Source: Gaeumannomyces sp. JS-464
Lineage: Eukaryota; Ascomycota; Sordariomycetes; Magnaporthales; Magnaporthaceae
Direction of reading: 5' to 3'
Assembly: GCA_002197995.1 (NCBI GenBank)
Contig: NGZR01000003.1
Coordinates: 6,386,001 to 6,450,000 of the forward strand
DNA length: 64,000 nucleotides
Shown in pieces: positions 49,039-60,116 of this stretch. Below the pieces are notes generated by a model. It was not told the DNA's origin and made no database searches. It saw nothing but the letters and a program-made list of their open reading frames with translations. A program made the translations under genes and the position numbers. The number at the start of each line of letters is the position of its first letter. Position 1 is the first letter of the stretch.

Positions 49039-49853
49039 TTATATGGACGAGGGGTAAAGCATTATGCGGACCGAAGCGCCGAAGGACCTGGAGGGGAGAG
49101 GGGACGTGAACTTGGCGCGGACGACACCCGAGTTGCCTGTATTTCGTCATGTCAGCTGTGGTTGTTCGAGGAGCCGTCAGGGCGAAGCAAGAAAGATCGG
49201 AGGGCGCGTATGTACCGTGGGGGCGGGTGACCTTGCCCCAGATGACCCGGATCTTAGTGCCGCGGATCTCCTTGTGGGCGCGGTAGACGTAGGCAACCTT
49301 CTTGCCGAGGTAGAAGCTGCACACAACATGTCAGTTCAAGTCCCGGTCTGTCGATCCACCATTCCCGGTCTCGAGACACGTGCGGGTTGCGGCTTACTTG
49401 GCGGCGTTGGTGTCGTCGACACCCTCGATCTTGATCAGGCTCGTGCCGGGGTGGGTGGTGTGGCGGCCACGCTGGTAGCTCACGTGGCGTCCCCTGCAGG
49501 ATCGCTCGTCAGTCCACCGATACTCCGAAGTCCACCCAGTTCAACGTCCAGCCGAGCGAGGCACAGCGAGGCACGCCCGCAAGCGTCAATGCGCATCGCG
49601 AGCCGTGAAATTCGATAAGGTGCGGGCGCGTCGGAGTCGGAGGAGTCGGTGAGTGCGCGTGCGGGCACAACTTACTTGACGTATACTGCACATTGCGAAG
49701 AAATTAGCAACAAAGAATCCCAAGACAGCCCCAGGCCGGCGGGTGCGCCATCGCCATGACGCGGCCGCAAGAGCGTGCCGGCGTCGGCGGCAGCTCCGAC
49801 GGAGGCGTGGGGATCGTTCAGTACTCACATCTGTGGCCGGCCTCGGTAGGCAT
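49039..49853 (-). CDS. rpl33: 60S ribosomal protein eL33 (L35Ae)
   Basis: Large-subunit ribosomal protein of the L35Ae family. Five exons: 49829-49853 (MPTEAGHR), 49676-49685 (10 nt), 49398-49493, 49216-49316 and 49039-49136. Introns are 143, 182, 81 and 79 bp, all GT-AG, and the exon lengths sum to exactly 110 codons. The spliced protein reads [16 protein letters not shown], then [54 protein letters not shown] and NSGVVRAKF, ending [14 protein letters not shown], as in other eukaryotic eL33. The second exon is a 10-nt microexon supplying most of LYVK. No frameshift is present. Expected to be highly expressed; divergently paired with G6PDH across 2.4 kb. Confidence 0.95.
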
Positions 49854-50490
49854 CTTGGTGGTGTTGATGTCTTTCGACTATCGAAATCTCCTGGCCACGT
49901 TTAAGGAGACGGTCGTCGAGGGCTGCCGACAATCGATGCTTTTGCTGCTGGTTAGTATCGTTGGTCGTGGTTCAACTTCGCCGAGTGGGAACGCTCATCA
50001 CCACAAAAGGAGTGGTCCCAAAAATCGCTGGTGCGAAAGAGCGAGTCGCACGTTTTTAGGGTTCTGTCATGTGACCGGAGCACTTTGCTGACCATTTTTG
50101 CAGCAAGTGGGGAGATCAATTGGATGAAGACCACCCCAGCCTGATGTGGCTGGAGCGATGGGAGACATTGATGTGGCTAGACCAGACCCACACGATCCAT
50201 TGGTCGCATAGAGATAGACTGCAGATGCATTCGGCGTAGATTGTTGGCTTGTGCACTCACCACCTCTGAATTTCGTCATCATATCGCATGCACGACTTCA
50301 ACTTGGAGGGCGGGAGCCTCAAGCCGACCAACTTTGGCACTGGACTTGGAAGTCGTAAAAAGGCGAGAGATGCGGTCGGCCCCCCTCACAGGACAGTCCG
50401 GTCGGATACCTAGAAGTACGGTAGGTACTCACTCACGCCACATAGATAAAATGTGTGAATCCACAGCCGATTCTAGAGCAACCGAGCGCA

Positions 50491-50555
50491 TCTCGTATGA
50501 AAATAAGCGTCTTATGTTGACAGTTGACACCCATTGGAACAAATTTCATACGAGA
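50491..50555. repeat. Inverted repeat, 12-bp arms TCTCGTATGAAA
   Basis: Arms are 50491-50502 and 50544-50555 (perfect 12 of 12) separated by 41 nt. Immediately left of the long hairpin. Confidence 0.75.
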
Positions 50556-50566
50556 AGGCAAGTGCC

Positions 50567-50649
50567 TACCATACCGGGGGACCCCATTTTTGAAAAACGC
50601 TGAAGCGTGTGAGAGAGCGTTTTTCAAAATGGGGTCCCCCGGTATGGTA
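50567..50649. mobile_element. 79-bp TA-flanked foldback (MITE-like hairpin)
   Basis: Arms 50567-50601 and 50616-50649 pair over 34 bp with a single bulged T, closing a 14-nt loop. The arm sequence begins CCATACCGGGGGACCCC and ends TTGAAAAACGCT. The pairing stops exactly at a TA on each side (50567-50568 and 50648-50649), so the unit may be a tiny palindromic element flanked by a TA target duplication. Its ends differ from those of the Tc1 element at 9411-11051. It could also be a hairpin RNA source or a terminator-like structure. Calling it mobile is inference. Confidence 0.55.
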
Positions 50650-52258
50650 CCTATATGACAAGGCTCGTGTTCGCTCGCCGAGGAGAGAAAGAAATCATTT
50701 CTGCTCACGGCTCCTTCAGTCCGTTCTCGGATCTCCATGTCAGGGCTGCGGACTTGCAGTGGAGACCCACTTGGCTGCCCAGCATGTTGGGCGGATGCGC
50801 CGGGTCGGACATGGCGGAGTTGGAGGAGTCCTCGCCGCGGAGTTTGGACGTGAATGACCCAGTTCGCCTCGCGAGTCTGGTGGCTCTAACACCGAACGGA
50901 GTTCTTGCCGCACCTATGAGCGGAAGGAAGGCTTGAAGCCTGCCGCCCAGAGTGCCCCCACCGAGACCGGCGGGAACCTTGCTACTAATTCTGGATGAAT
51001 TTGTCCAGCCACTGCGTGAAATGGATGGTAGAAATTGGAGGGGGGGAAATCATAAAAACGGTTCATACGTAAAGTAAAAAAGAAGAAGAAGAAGAAGAAA
51101 AAATGGCAATGAAAATTGCAAGCGATAAGGCAAGCGTTTTTCAACACTTCGGCGTCGCATCACATTTCCCCCGCCGGAGTTTGGCGGAAATACCTCGCCT
51201 CGGCATGCCACCCCTTAGTGGCGCCCAGACGCATGTTTCGCTAGGGTGGATAATGGGCATTGCTGATAAACATGCGGTTTTGTTTTGAAATACCGTTATT
51301 CCTCGCCCATATTGACACCTGGTAAGTTCCGTGCGACTATCACCTGCCGCCAATCGTTCCCAACGGTTCCGCGCATGGTCTGGTAGCACAAGAGGGAGCA
51401 AGGTGTGTCCGTGTTCCCGCAGTAGAGGGCTGGTCCATTTTCGGAATGACACCGACTGCCACACGCGCCAGCCTCGGCCTCGGAAATCTCAACTGTGCCG
51501 TTACGGTTTTGTCGACTTTGTAAGTTCCCGGGATGGCCTGAGCAGGGCTGTGGGTATTTTGATTTGGAATGCGGAGTTATGGCGGTCACGAAGGGTTCCA
51601 AGGTTGCCCTGAGGGTCCGGGCTGTATGGAGAGAGGGAGGGAGGTTGCAGTGATATTTGCTCCATGGTCTTGCCAGCGTCTCGTTAATCCCTCAGCGCTC
51701 AGCATGTCTCTCAGCATGGCCGCACGGCTTCGACTCTCAGCCGTCCGGTCTGGGCCTCGTAGGAAGCGACGCAGCGGCTGTGGCCAATAGCAGGAGCCAT
51801 GCAGGTCGCACCACGTAAACCTCGACGACGTACGTGCACTCTGCAGCTCACAAAGCAGCGCTAGTGCAAGCGCGCCCGCCCACACCCATTTCCTGTGCCG
51901 CCCACGAGGACCCGCCGCCGGCGCTGAGAAACCCCCGCAATCCCTCAGGGGTTAGTAAGCTCCCGCCCGGTAGAGCAGGTGGCGGACAGGTACCTTGGCA
52001 GGCTGGCTCGAGCTCCTCGTAGCGTTCGGGAATAGGATACCCTCGCACCAGCCCACCTGGGAGCTCCCAATTTCTATGACCTGTAGTCGAGTCCAGTCCC
52101 ATTGTCAACCCCGAACCAAATCTACGCCCGCCGTGCTCGACCTTCTTCTCGTCCCTCTCTGCTGGATTTTCTTCTCTAGCTGTGGAAACCTCATTCGTCT
52201 CTGAACTCGAGTTTCTCCTTACCTCAGAAGTCTGCAACCAGCGGACGAAGCGATCACA

Positions 52259-54289
52259 ATGGCTGCCGAGCCGCACGCTGCTGCGTAAGTACCACCCCAC
52301 CATGGCTGTCGGTGACGATGCCTGCTCGAGGTTTCCCCCCGCCTTGCCTGCGCAGATTGCGGGCTGCGCGCTGTTCGCCTATTTCGCTTTGCATTGTCGA
52401 GCTGCTATCGCTTATCGCAAGACGATTTATCCTGGCTCTAAGTGCGTGGGGAGTGGTGAATGCGCGGGGATGGCACTAACATGGAGCTGTACCGGATAGT
52501 GAGCTGGAGCTCAAGGAGAACACTGTGATTGTGGTCCTTGGCGCCTCCGGAGATCTGGCAAAGAAGAAGACGGTGCGTCCCTCAGCCTCCAACGCGCAAT
52601 AAAACATCGCCCACGCAAAAGCAGTATGCTAAAAATCTCTGCAGTACCCTGCACTCTTCGGCCTCGTGAGTTCTCGATCTCCCGCGCCAGCAAGCTCGCT
52701 CGGCCGGGCATGAAGCTAACATCCCCGGAAGTACCGGAACCAATTCCTGCCCAAGGACATCAAGATTGTCGGGTATGCCAGAACCAAGATGGACCACGAG
52801 GAGTACATTAGGAGGATCCGGTCGTACATCAAGACACCCACCAAGGATATGGAGCAGCAGCTGGACGACTTCTGCTCCCTCTGCACTTATGTCTCGGGCC
52901 AGTACGACAAGGATGAGTCCTTCTACAACCTCAACGCACACCTCGAGGACCTCGAGCAGACCAAGCCTGAGGCGCACAGGCTCTTCTACATGGCGCTCCC
53001 GCCCAGCGTCTTCACAATCGTGTCCCAGCACCTGAAGCGGTGCTGCTACCCGACCAGGGGCATTGCGCGAGTTATCGTAAGCATCGCTCAGTCGCCGCCC
53101 TCACGCATGTGTCGCTTGCGTGCGCACCACACTAACTCATGTTATTAACCACGCACAGGTCGAGAAGCCGTTCGGCAAGGACCTGGCCAGCTCCCGCGAG
53201 CTGCAAAAGTCCCTGGAGCCCGACTGGAAGGAGGACGAGCTGTTCCGCATCGACCACTACCTTGGCAAGGAGATGGTCAAGAATATCCTCATCCTCCGCT
53301 TCGGCAACTCGTTCCTCGGCGCCACATGGAACCGTCACCACATTGACAATGTTCAGATCACCTTCAAGGAGCCCTTTGGCACTGAGGGTCGTGGAGGATA
53401 CTTTGACGAATTTGGCATCGTGCGTGACGTCATGCAGAACACTTGCTACAGGTCTTGACCCTCCTGGCCATGGAGCGGCCCATCTCGTTCTCTTCCGAGG
53501 ATATCCGTGATGAGAAGGTCAGGGTTCTTCGCGCTATTCCCGCGATCGAGCCCAAGAACGTCATCATCGGCCAGTACGGGAGGTCGCTCGACGGCGGCAA
53601 ACCATCGTACAAGGAGGACGACACGGTCCCCAAGGACTCGAGGTGCCCAACCTTTTGCGCACTGGTCGCATACATCAAGAATGAGAGGTGGGACGGCGTA
53701 CCCTTCATCATGAAGGCGGGCAAGGCCCTGAATGAGCAGAAGACGGAGATCCGGATCCAGTTCAAGGACGTTACATCGGGTATCTTCAAGGACATCCCGC
53801 GTAACGAGCTCGTCATGCGCATCCAGCCCAACGAGAGCGTCTACATCAAGATGAACTCGAAGCTTCCGGGTCTGAGCATGCAGACGGTCGTGACGGAGCT
53901 AGATCTGACGTACCGCCGCCGCTTCTCGGACCTCAAGATCCCCGAGGCGTACGAGTCTCTCATCCTGGACTGCCTCAAGGGTGACCACTCCAACTTTGTG
54001 CGTGACGACGAGCTCGACGCGAGCTGGCGCATCTTCACGCCTCTGCTGCATTACCTGGACGACAACAAGGAGATTATCCCGATGGAGTACCCCTATGGTA
54101 TGTCTTATTGCGTGGGCTGTTGTATGCGGGCAATTAGTGACGACTCGTCGGCTGACCTGACCGTGACACCCAGGCTCTCGAGGACCGGCTGTGCTGGACG
54201 ATTTCACTGCTTCGTACGGGTACAAGTTCAGCGACGCAGCGGGTTACCAGTGGCCCACCACGTCGGCGATGCACCCCAACAAGTTGTAA
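52259..54289 (+). CDS. zwf1: Glucose-6-phosphate 1-dehydrogenase
   Basis: First enzyme of the oxidative pentose phosphate pathway: oxidises glucose 6-phosphate and makes cytosolic NADPH. Six exons: 52259-52284, 52500-52572, 52645-52665 (21 nt), 52732-53076, 53159-54097 and 54174-54289; introns are 215, 72, 66, 82 and 76 bp. The model has 506 residues, usual for fungi. The NADP-binding motif is [14 protein letters not shown], the substrate/catalytic motif is [14 protein letters not shown], and the second NADP region includes [17 protein letters not shown]. It ends [14 protein letters not shown]. One base is missing at 53440-53441: adding a C turns the break after DVMQN into [14 protein letters not shown]. 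In an enzyme this conserved, a sequencing error is far more likely than loss. All other junctions are in phase. Confidence 0.96.
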
Positions 54290-56052
54290 GTCCTCTCTGT
54301 TTTGCTCTCCGACGGCCGGCTGCACAAGTCAGGCAACCTAGGATAGTCAAAAATGAACACCTTAGTGACCTGGGGCGCTTTTGACGACGCAGCTGAGCTG
54401 GTGGTTATGAATCGCTTCCCCCCTGAGGATACACGCCCAAAGGTGACCAAGCCTGCAAAGCAACAACCCTTGGATCTGGTCGGAGCTTGCTCGCGGGGAC
54501 GAGAGTGGATGCTCAAGTAAACCTGAAGCGACTCGGAGCTGTCGTTGGGAGTCTTTGCGTACCGTACCGGTTTTTGTGCGCCCTGACCAAACCTGGAATG
54601 ACCCGGAGGCCGCGCCATAATGGAGCTATCCGGCTGGGGGGATCTTTTTTTTGACGCGGGCGATAGACGAGGGACTGCAGGAACAAATTTGAACATTATC
54701 GAATTTGACGAGAAGTCGGCCTCGAATTAGAATGTCGGGGATGGGTGTGCTTTTCAATGGGATCTGGTTTGGTCTGCCTCGAGTCCCTGGTCGGACCTGA
54801 ATCGCGCGTATCATGGTCTCTGCAGCGACATTTGGAAGATCGTATGACCTCGGGCTACCGAGTTTATATGTGCTCTACACCCCGAGCAAGCAAGTTGGAT
54901 GATATGCGGATGGTAGTGAGGATATTGATGCCTTTGGGTGGCCGTGCGTGGGCGCATCAATCACGCAGCATGGGCTAGGACGCGGTAGGGGTGTGTAAAT
55001 AACGTGGGGGCTTGAGACAAAAGGCATGGCGAATCGAGTGGAAACAAACGTCGACCCCTCCCTGCGAGGACTAATCAATTAACCTCGGGTGAAAATGGAC
55101 GACCGGGCCAGCGCGGTGTGAATGACGTGTAGTTGTGTTGAAGCCCTTTTCCGCCTGGAGACTTGTTTCTAGTGACGCCCGGCCGGCTTGTTTACTATGT
55201 TGTTCTTCTGGGGAAAAACAACACCAGCAAGTCCCACGCTTTAAATCTGGATGCCGACGGCTCGGGCTGCTCCATGCCGAAGGAACCGCGAGCGGCGGCA
55301 CGCACGCGTTGACGGGCCTAGGTGCGCCAGCGCAAATCCGCAGTGGGCCCTCACCAGAGCAGGACAGGGAAGACAGCCGGGCCAACCTGATGGGGTCGTC
55401 CCACTTGATTGGCGGCGCGCACGTGACTTTTTCAATCTTTGTTCCACTCGCCTAGCACCCAGGCCCAGTCAGTCCGCCAGAAACAGGCGCCGGCTGGGAA
55501 AAACGTATCGGTCCTCGCTTCTCCAATCTCCCAACCTACGGCAACATCATCAACCTATTCGTGTCCGACAACCTCTCTAGCCGCGCAACACCTCCCGACG
55601 CGCCTGGCATCTTCCGATCCTTCCAGCGGGCCTGCTTGGTCGTCCACTTTCTTTGCGCTCCGCCGTCGCTCCCGTGTGTTGCCTGTGCCTTTGCGCGCGC
55701 GCGTCGCGAGACTTTTTGGGCCTGCCAGATCGTGTCCCTCGCCCTGCCCCCGGTCGATCATTGGCATCTTCTCCTCCCGGACGCGCCGATCGCCGAGTCC
55801 CGCGACTTTTTACCTCGCTAGCAGCAAAGACATCCATCCTCGGGCGACCATTCGGGCGTCCCCACGAGTCGACAGGCCGCACTCGCTCCGTTGTCGTGCA
55901 AACGGTGGGCGATGAGCGCCGGCAGCGGCACAATTCACTAGCGTTCACCCGGATCGTGCGACGGCATTCTGCTTGGTACATCCGCGCGAGGGAAGGGGAA
56001 CTTCGGTTCCCGAAGTTGTCACGAGGGTGCGCGGGTAACCGGCTCGCCCGAC
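54290..56052. promoter_or_regulatory. Spacer and MED14 5' region
   Basis: 1.76 kb between G6PDH and MED14 in tandem. The part from about 55440 is C-rich and leader-like. No gene is recognised. Confidence 0.45.
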
Positions 56053-59000
56053 ATGGCTGCCGTCATGAAGATGGAACCCGCACAGAACGGGGTGCGCAGC
56101 GCAAATCACGACCGAGACCTCAAGCTAAACGGCGTCAACGGCGGAGGCATGGTCAAACCTGATCCAGACGCCAAGTATCCTGCCGACGGCGCCACGAATA
56201 TGGATGTGGTCCAGCAGATCCAGACGCCAGCACAGTCGCTGCCCGCCGACAACCCGTCGAGGATGAACGATCTGCCCGACGAAATCCAACATATTACAGA
56301 AAACTTCCTGTCTATCAGCCAGCTTCTGTCACGGCTAGCGCAGAAATCACACAATGAGCTCCAGGACAAAATAATAGAGCTGGCAAAGAAGCCGCTGCCC
56401 ATCGCGCCCACGCTCAACGGCCACACCGACCACAGCAACATCGAAGACGCGTCGGCCGAGAACCTGGACAAGAAGGTCCTACTCCTCAGGTTCGCCCAGG
56501 AGCAGCACGCCAAATGGGTCAAAGCGCTGGTCATCACAGAATGGAGCAAGGGCCGGCCTGGTCAGCAAACTGATCGACCTGAAAGGCCACCTGCAGCAGC
56601 AGATGGTGACGTACGACCTGGCCCTGGACAGCATGATGACCTGCAAGAGGAATCTGGCCTACGCGAGGCTACCAAGCCCTGACTTGAAGACGGCGCTCCA
56701 GGTGCTGACCACGGGAAACGCTCCCTGGCTGCCCGACTTTGGTTACATCGAGCCTCCGCCCCTGACGGCCAAGGACCAGCTGAGGTGGCTAGACGACATC
56801 AACACCCTGCTGTCACTGCGGTTGACCATCGGCGACCATGACAAGATCCCGTACCACTTCCGAAACTACAAGATCAGCTCGGGCCGTGTGACATTCACGG
56901 TTAAAGGGGAGTTCGAGGTCGACCTTACAATCGCGGATGAAGACGCCGAGAAGCAGTTTTGGTTCATAGACTTCCGCTTCCTCTTCGCCCCGTCCCCGGC
57001 TGAGCTCTCGGAAACGTTTCGGCTGCACTTGGAAGTCAAGGTCAACGACATTTTGGCGTCAGAGGGGCTCGCGGGGTGCTACAAGTACCTGCACGAGCTG
57101 GTTCTGACGCACAAGATCAATGAGCTGAGGAGGCAGGCGCTGCAGCTCGGCCGGAGCAGATGGGTCGACACGCTCAAGATCGAGCCGCTCAACCGCTCGC
57201 TGGCCATCCAGTACTGGACGTCTCGTTACCCATCCAACGCGCCAAAAAATTGGGTCATTATTGGCGTTCACAGCGGCGCCCCTCCACCGGGGGTGCAGCC
57301 ACACCCAAAATTTACGAGCTACGTCTCGTTACGGTGGTTTAGGAACAACCTCGAGATCAAGGATGCCGACATTCCGCTCGATCTCACCAGCATCTCGACC
57401 GAGACGGTGCTCAAGGCGGTCATCGCGCGCCATGTCGAGCAGATCCTCACGGCCATCCACACCAAGCTCCTTGAGAAACCTAGGTTCGCCAAGCGGGAGG
57501 CTTCTCTGGCCCTGCGCATCTCCAAAACGGAGCCGACTGAATCCTGCCTGATCATGCAGTTTACCCGCCTCGACACGGTCACTGTTCGGATAGACCCAAT
57601 CACTGGTTTGTTCGCATTGGAGCCCAGGTTCCGGCTGATCCCCGCTGGGGAGAATAATCTCAACATATTCGGCAAAGATCCGGTGGTGGAGCTTGAGAGG
57701 CTACGCAACGTTCACGCCTTGGAGGAGCTGGTGCGCCGCGGAAAGAGTCTCGGCTGGCAGCCTATCGCGAGACCACCGGTTAAGATGGAAGACCTTCGAC
57801 CCATTCTCAACAACCGCGAGACGACTCATGTGCTTGGCTGGTTTAGACGGCAGGGCTGGTATCCCCAGTTCTTCCTACTGGTCAGCTTGAGCCTCAGCGG
57901 GGACCTGTGGTGGCTGGTCGAGCTGTATGTACTTGCTTTCCCCCCTTGTATCCTTGAACTTCATGGCTAACGTTATCATTAGTGGTGCCAACCATCCAAC
58001 CGGAGCGCGCATCAGGAGTCACGTCCCTCTGCCACTCACTCCAGGCCAGCCAAATCTGGGAGATCCGTTCTTCTCGGACCTGACTGTCTTTGTCACGGCC
58101 ATCATCACGCAGTTGACAGACGTTCGGGAGCTTCGCTCGAGGAGGATTCGCCACATGACCCGCCACATCCCAAGCCTGAATATGCCCCCGCGCCTCAAGC
58201 TCCCAACTATTATTATTCGCCTGTCGGAGATATTACCGTCGGTGCGGGCGCAAGCGGGGGAGGGTGGGCGCACAGAGTACCGCCGGAAACCCTGGGCCGC
58301 CGAAAGTGTTCGCCTCATCGTCACGGGCGTGCAACCAGCGTCCTCAGATGACCTCGTATCAAGGGGCATCTTCAGGGCCGGGGCGTCAACCCGCAATGAC
58401 CCGTATATATGCATCACAGCGTCAGCGAGCATCGTCGTGCTCGACAAGAGCAAGTTCAGGCTCTTGAGCTCCAAGGTCGATCATGACGTTTCCTTTAGCC
58501 ACCGGACGGGCGAGTTCTCTCTTCGCATCCGGGCCGGCTTCGGCGAGTCCATGATAAGCTCATTAACGTCGCGGCTCCAGGCGATCGAGCGGCTTGTCGA
58601 GTTCATCGACTCTATCGTGAGGAACAGACAAGGCGTGGAGTGTGAGTCGATCACGTTGCGCAAAGTCATCTTCACGTATGCGGACCCGTCGCCACCGACA
58701 CCTGCAGTGCCCAGCGAGGTGGGGACCTCCTCGGTGAAGCCGGAAGCGTCTGCACGCAGATGGAAAGTCTGGCTGGATCTCCGGAAGCCCCAGTCGGTCA
58801 AGGTGACGTTAGAGCCGGACAACCCACACATGCGCGTTCTGGACATGCTACAGACACTGGTCAACGCCGAGAAGGGACTGGAGAGCCTGCCGTTCTGGCT
58901 ACCCATGACACTGTCTGCTGTGCGGGGGATGGAGGCCATGGATGAGTCGTGGCAGCAGCTGCAAATTAGCCGGAGGGGCATGTTCGAGATCTTCAATAAG

Positions 59001-59588
59001 ACGCTGGACTGGACAACGCTGCGCTACACTCTCTCGTTGTCCCCTGGCACGGCGCGGCGGAGGCTGAACCTGGACGTGCGGCTGCGCCAGCGTAGGGGCG
59101 AGGCGTGGTGGCACATCTGCCGCAGCGACCGACGGGTGTCCGAGGGTGACGAGTTCGACAAGGCCCTTAAGAAGGTGTGGGAGGGCAAGGGCACCAACTG
59201 GAAGGGCCTGTCTCGCGCCGCGGCTGGTAGGCCGGCTGCCGGGATCGAGGAGCTGCTGCAGGCTATCGACAAGGCGGTTAGGACGGTGCTGGAACAGCCT
59301 CTCTCTTCCGCGCCTTCACAGCAGCAACTGCAACAGCAGCCGATGGCGCATCATCAACCACCGGCCGGCAGCATGGGACAGGCGCAGCAGGCAAAGGCGC
59401 AGATACAGGCCCAACTGCAGGCCCAGGCAAAGGCAAAGGCGCAAGGCATGGTGGGGCAGGGCCTGGGGAACCACGCGAATGGCAACAGGCCACCCCATGC
59501 TCAGCGTCCAGGCGGCGGCCAGGTGAGACAGAACAGGCCGGCCCCGCATGCGTCAACGGGCAGCAACAACGTGGTCGACCTAACCTAG
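56053..59588 (+). CDS. med14: Mediator complex subunit 14 (Rgr1)
   Basis: Scaffold subunit that joins the head, middle and tail of the Mediator coactivator. About 1158 residues from ATG 56053 in two exons (56053-57924, 57983-59588; 58-bp intron in phase). The conserved N-terminal region includes ITENFLSISQLLSRLAQKSH and LLRFAQEQHAKWVKALVI, then GYIEPPPLTAKDQ and YHFRNYKISSGRVTF. The body continues through FGKDPVVELERLRN. The C-terminal tail from about 59310 is Gln/Ala-rich low complexity and ends NNVVDLT. One base is extra in GGG 56550-56552: removing it gives WSKAGLVSKLIDLKGHLQQQ without a break. Mediator subunit 14 is essential in yeast, so this is treated as a sequence error. Convergent with HEM14. 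Confidence 0.94.
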
Positions 59589-60116
59589 CGGGCCGAGCCC
59601 TGAGCCGCAAGAGGACGTGAGGGTGCCAGGAGTGACAGTTTGACGGGAGCCTTGAATACCTATAGTTTCCTGGGGAATCTTCAAGGCACAGGCGAGGGGG
59701 CGGTTTTTTAGGCTATCCGGTTGCGGTTTTCGGACAAAATCATGACGCCTCCTATCACACTTTCCTAATGTCGGCGCGGCCCTCTTCATGTTTTTCCCGC
59801 ACATACGTACCTAAGGCGCGCGCCGCTAAGATGAGCGATAGATTATGTGTTTTTTTAGTGTCACCAGTAGCGATAGTATCATTAGCCCTAGCTGCCGAGG
59901 TGGCCAGGGCAAGTTGAGTGGGTCCTGCCAGGTGTTTTGCGGGCGTGACCCTGTGGTATTCAAGGGGTTTGTGTGTTTTAAGGAGAGCAAAAAAGGGGAG
60001 GAAAATAACAAAAGAGAAAACACGCACGCTCATGCAGAGAGTGTTCAGATAATCAGTGATACCACATAAAATACAACAAGAGTGTGTCTTCCCTCTTCGG
60101 ACCAAAAAAAATTAAA
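59589..60116. other. Convergent 3' spacer
   Basis: 3' regions of MED14 and HEM14. No gene or notable repeat. Confidence 0.5.

Larger units (their letters stand above)
49854..52258. promoter_or_regulatory. Divergent spacer eL33 / G6PDH
   Basis: 2.4 kb with no supported gene. It contains two adjacent inverted repeats (50491-50555 and 50567-50649, listed separately) and a short GAA-rich run near 51080-51100. The last ~60 bases before the G6PDH start are leader-like. Confidence 0.5.

Noticed and set aside
53430..53450. Programmed frameshift or truncated isoform in G6PDH
   Set aside because: No slippery site or downstream structure is evident, and the same kind of one-base break occurs in many unrelated genes here, so an error is simpler.
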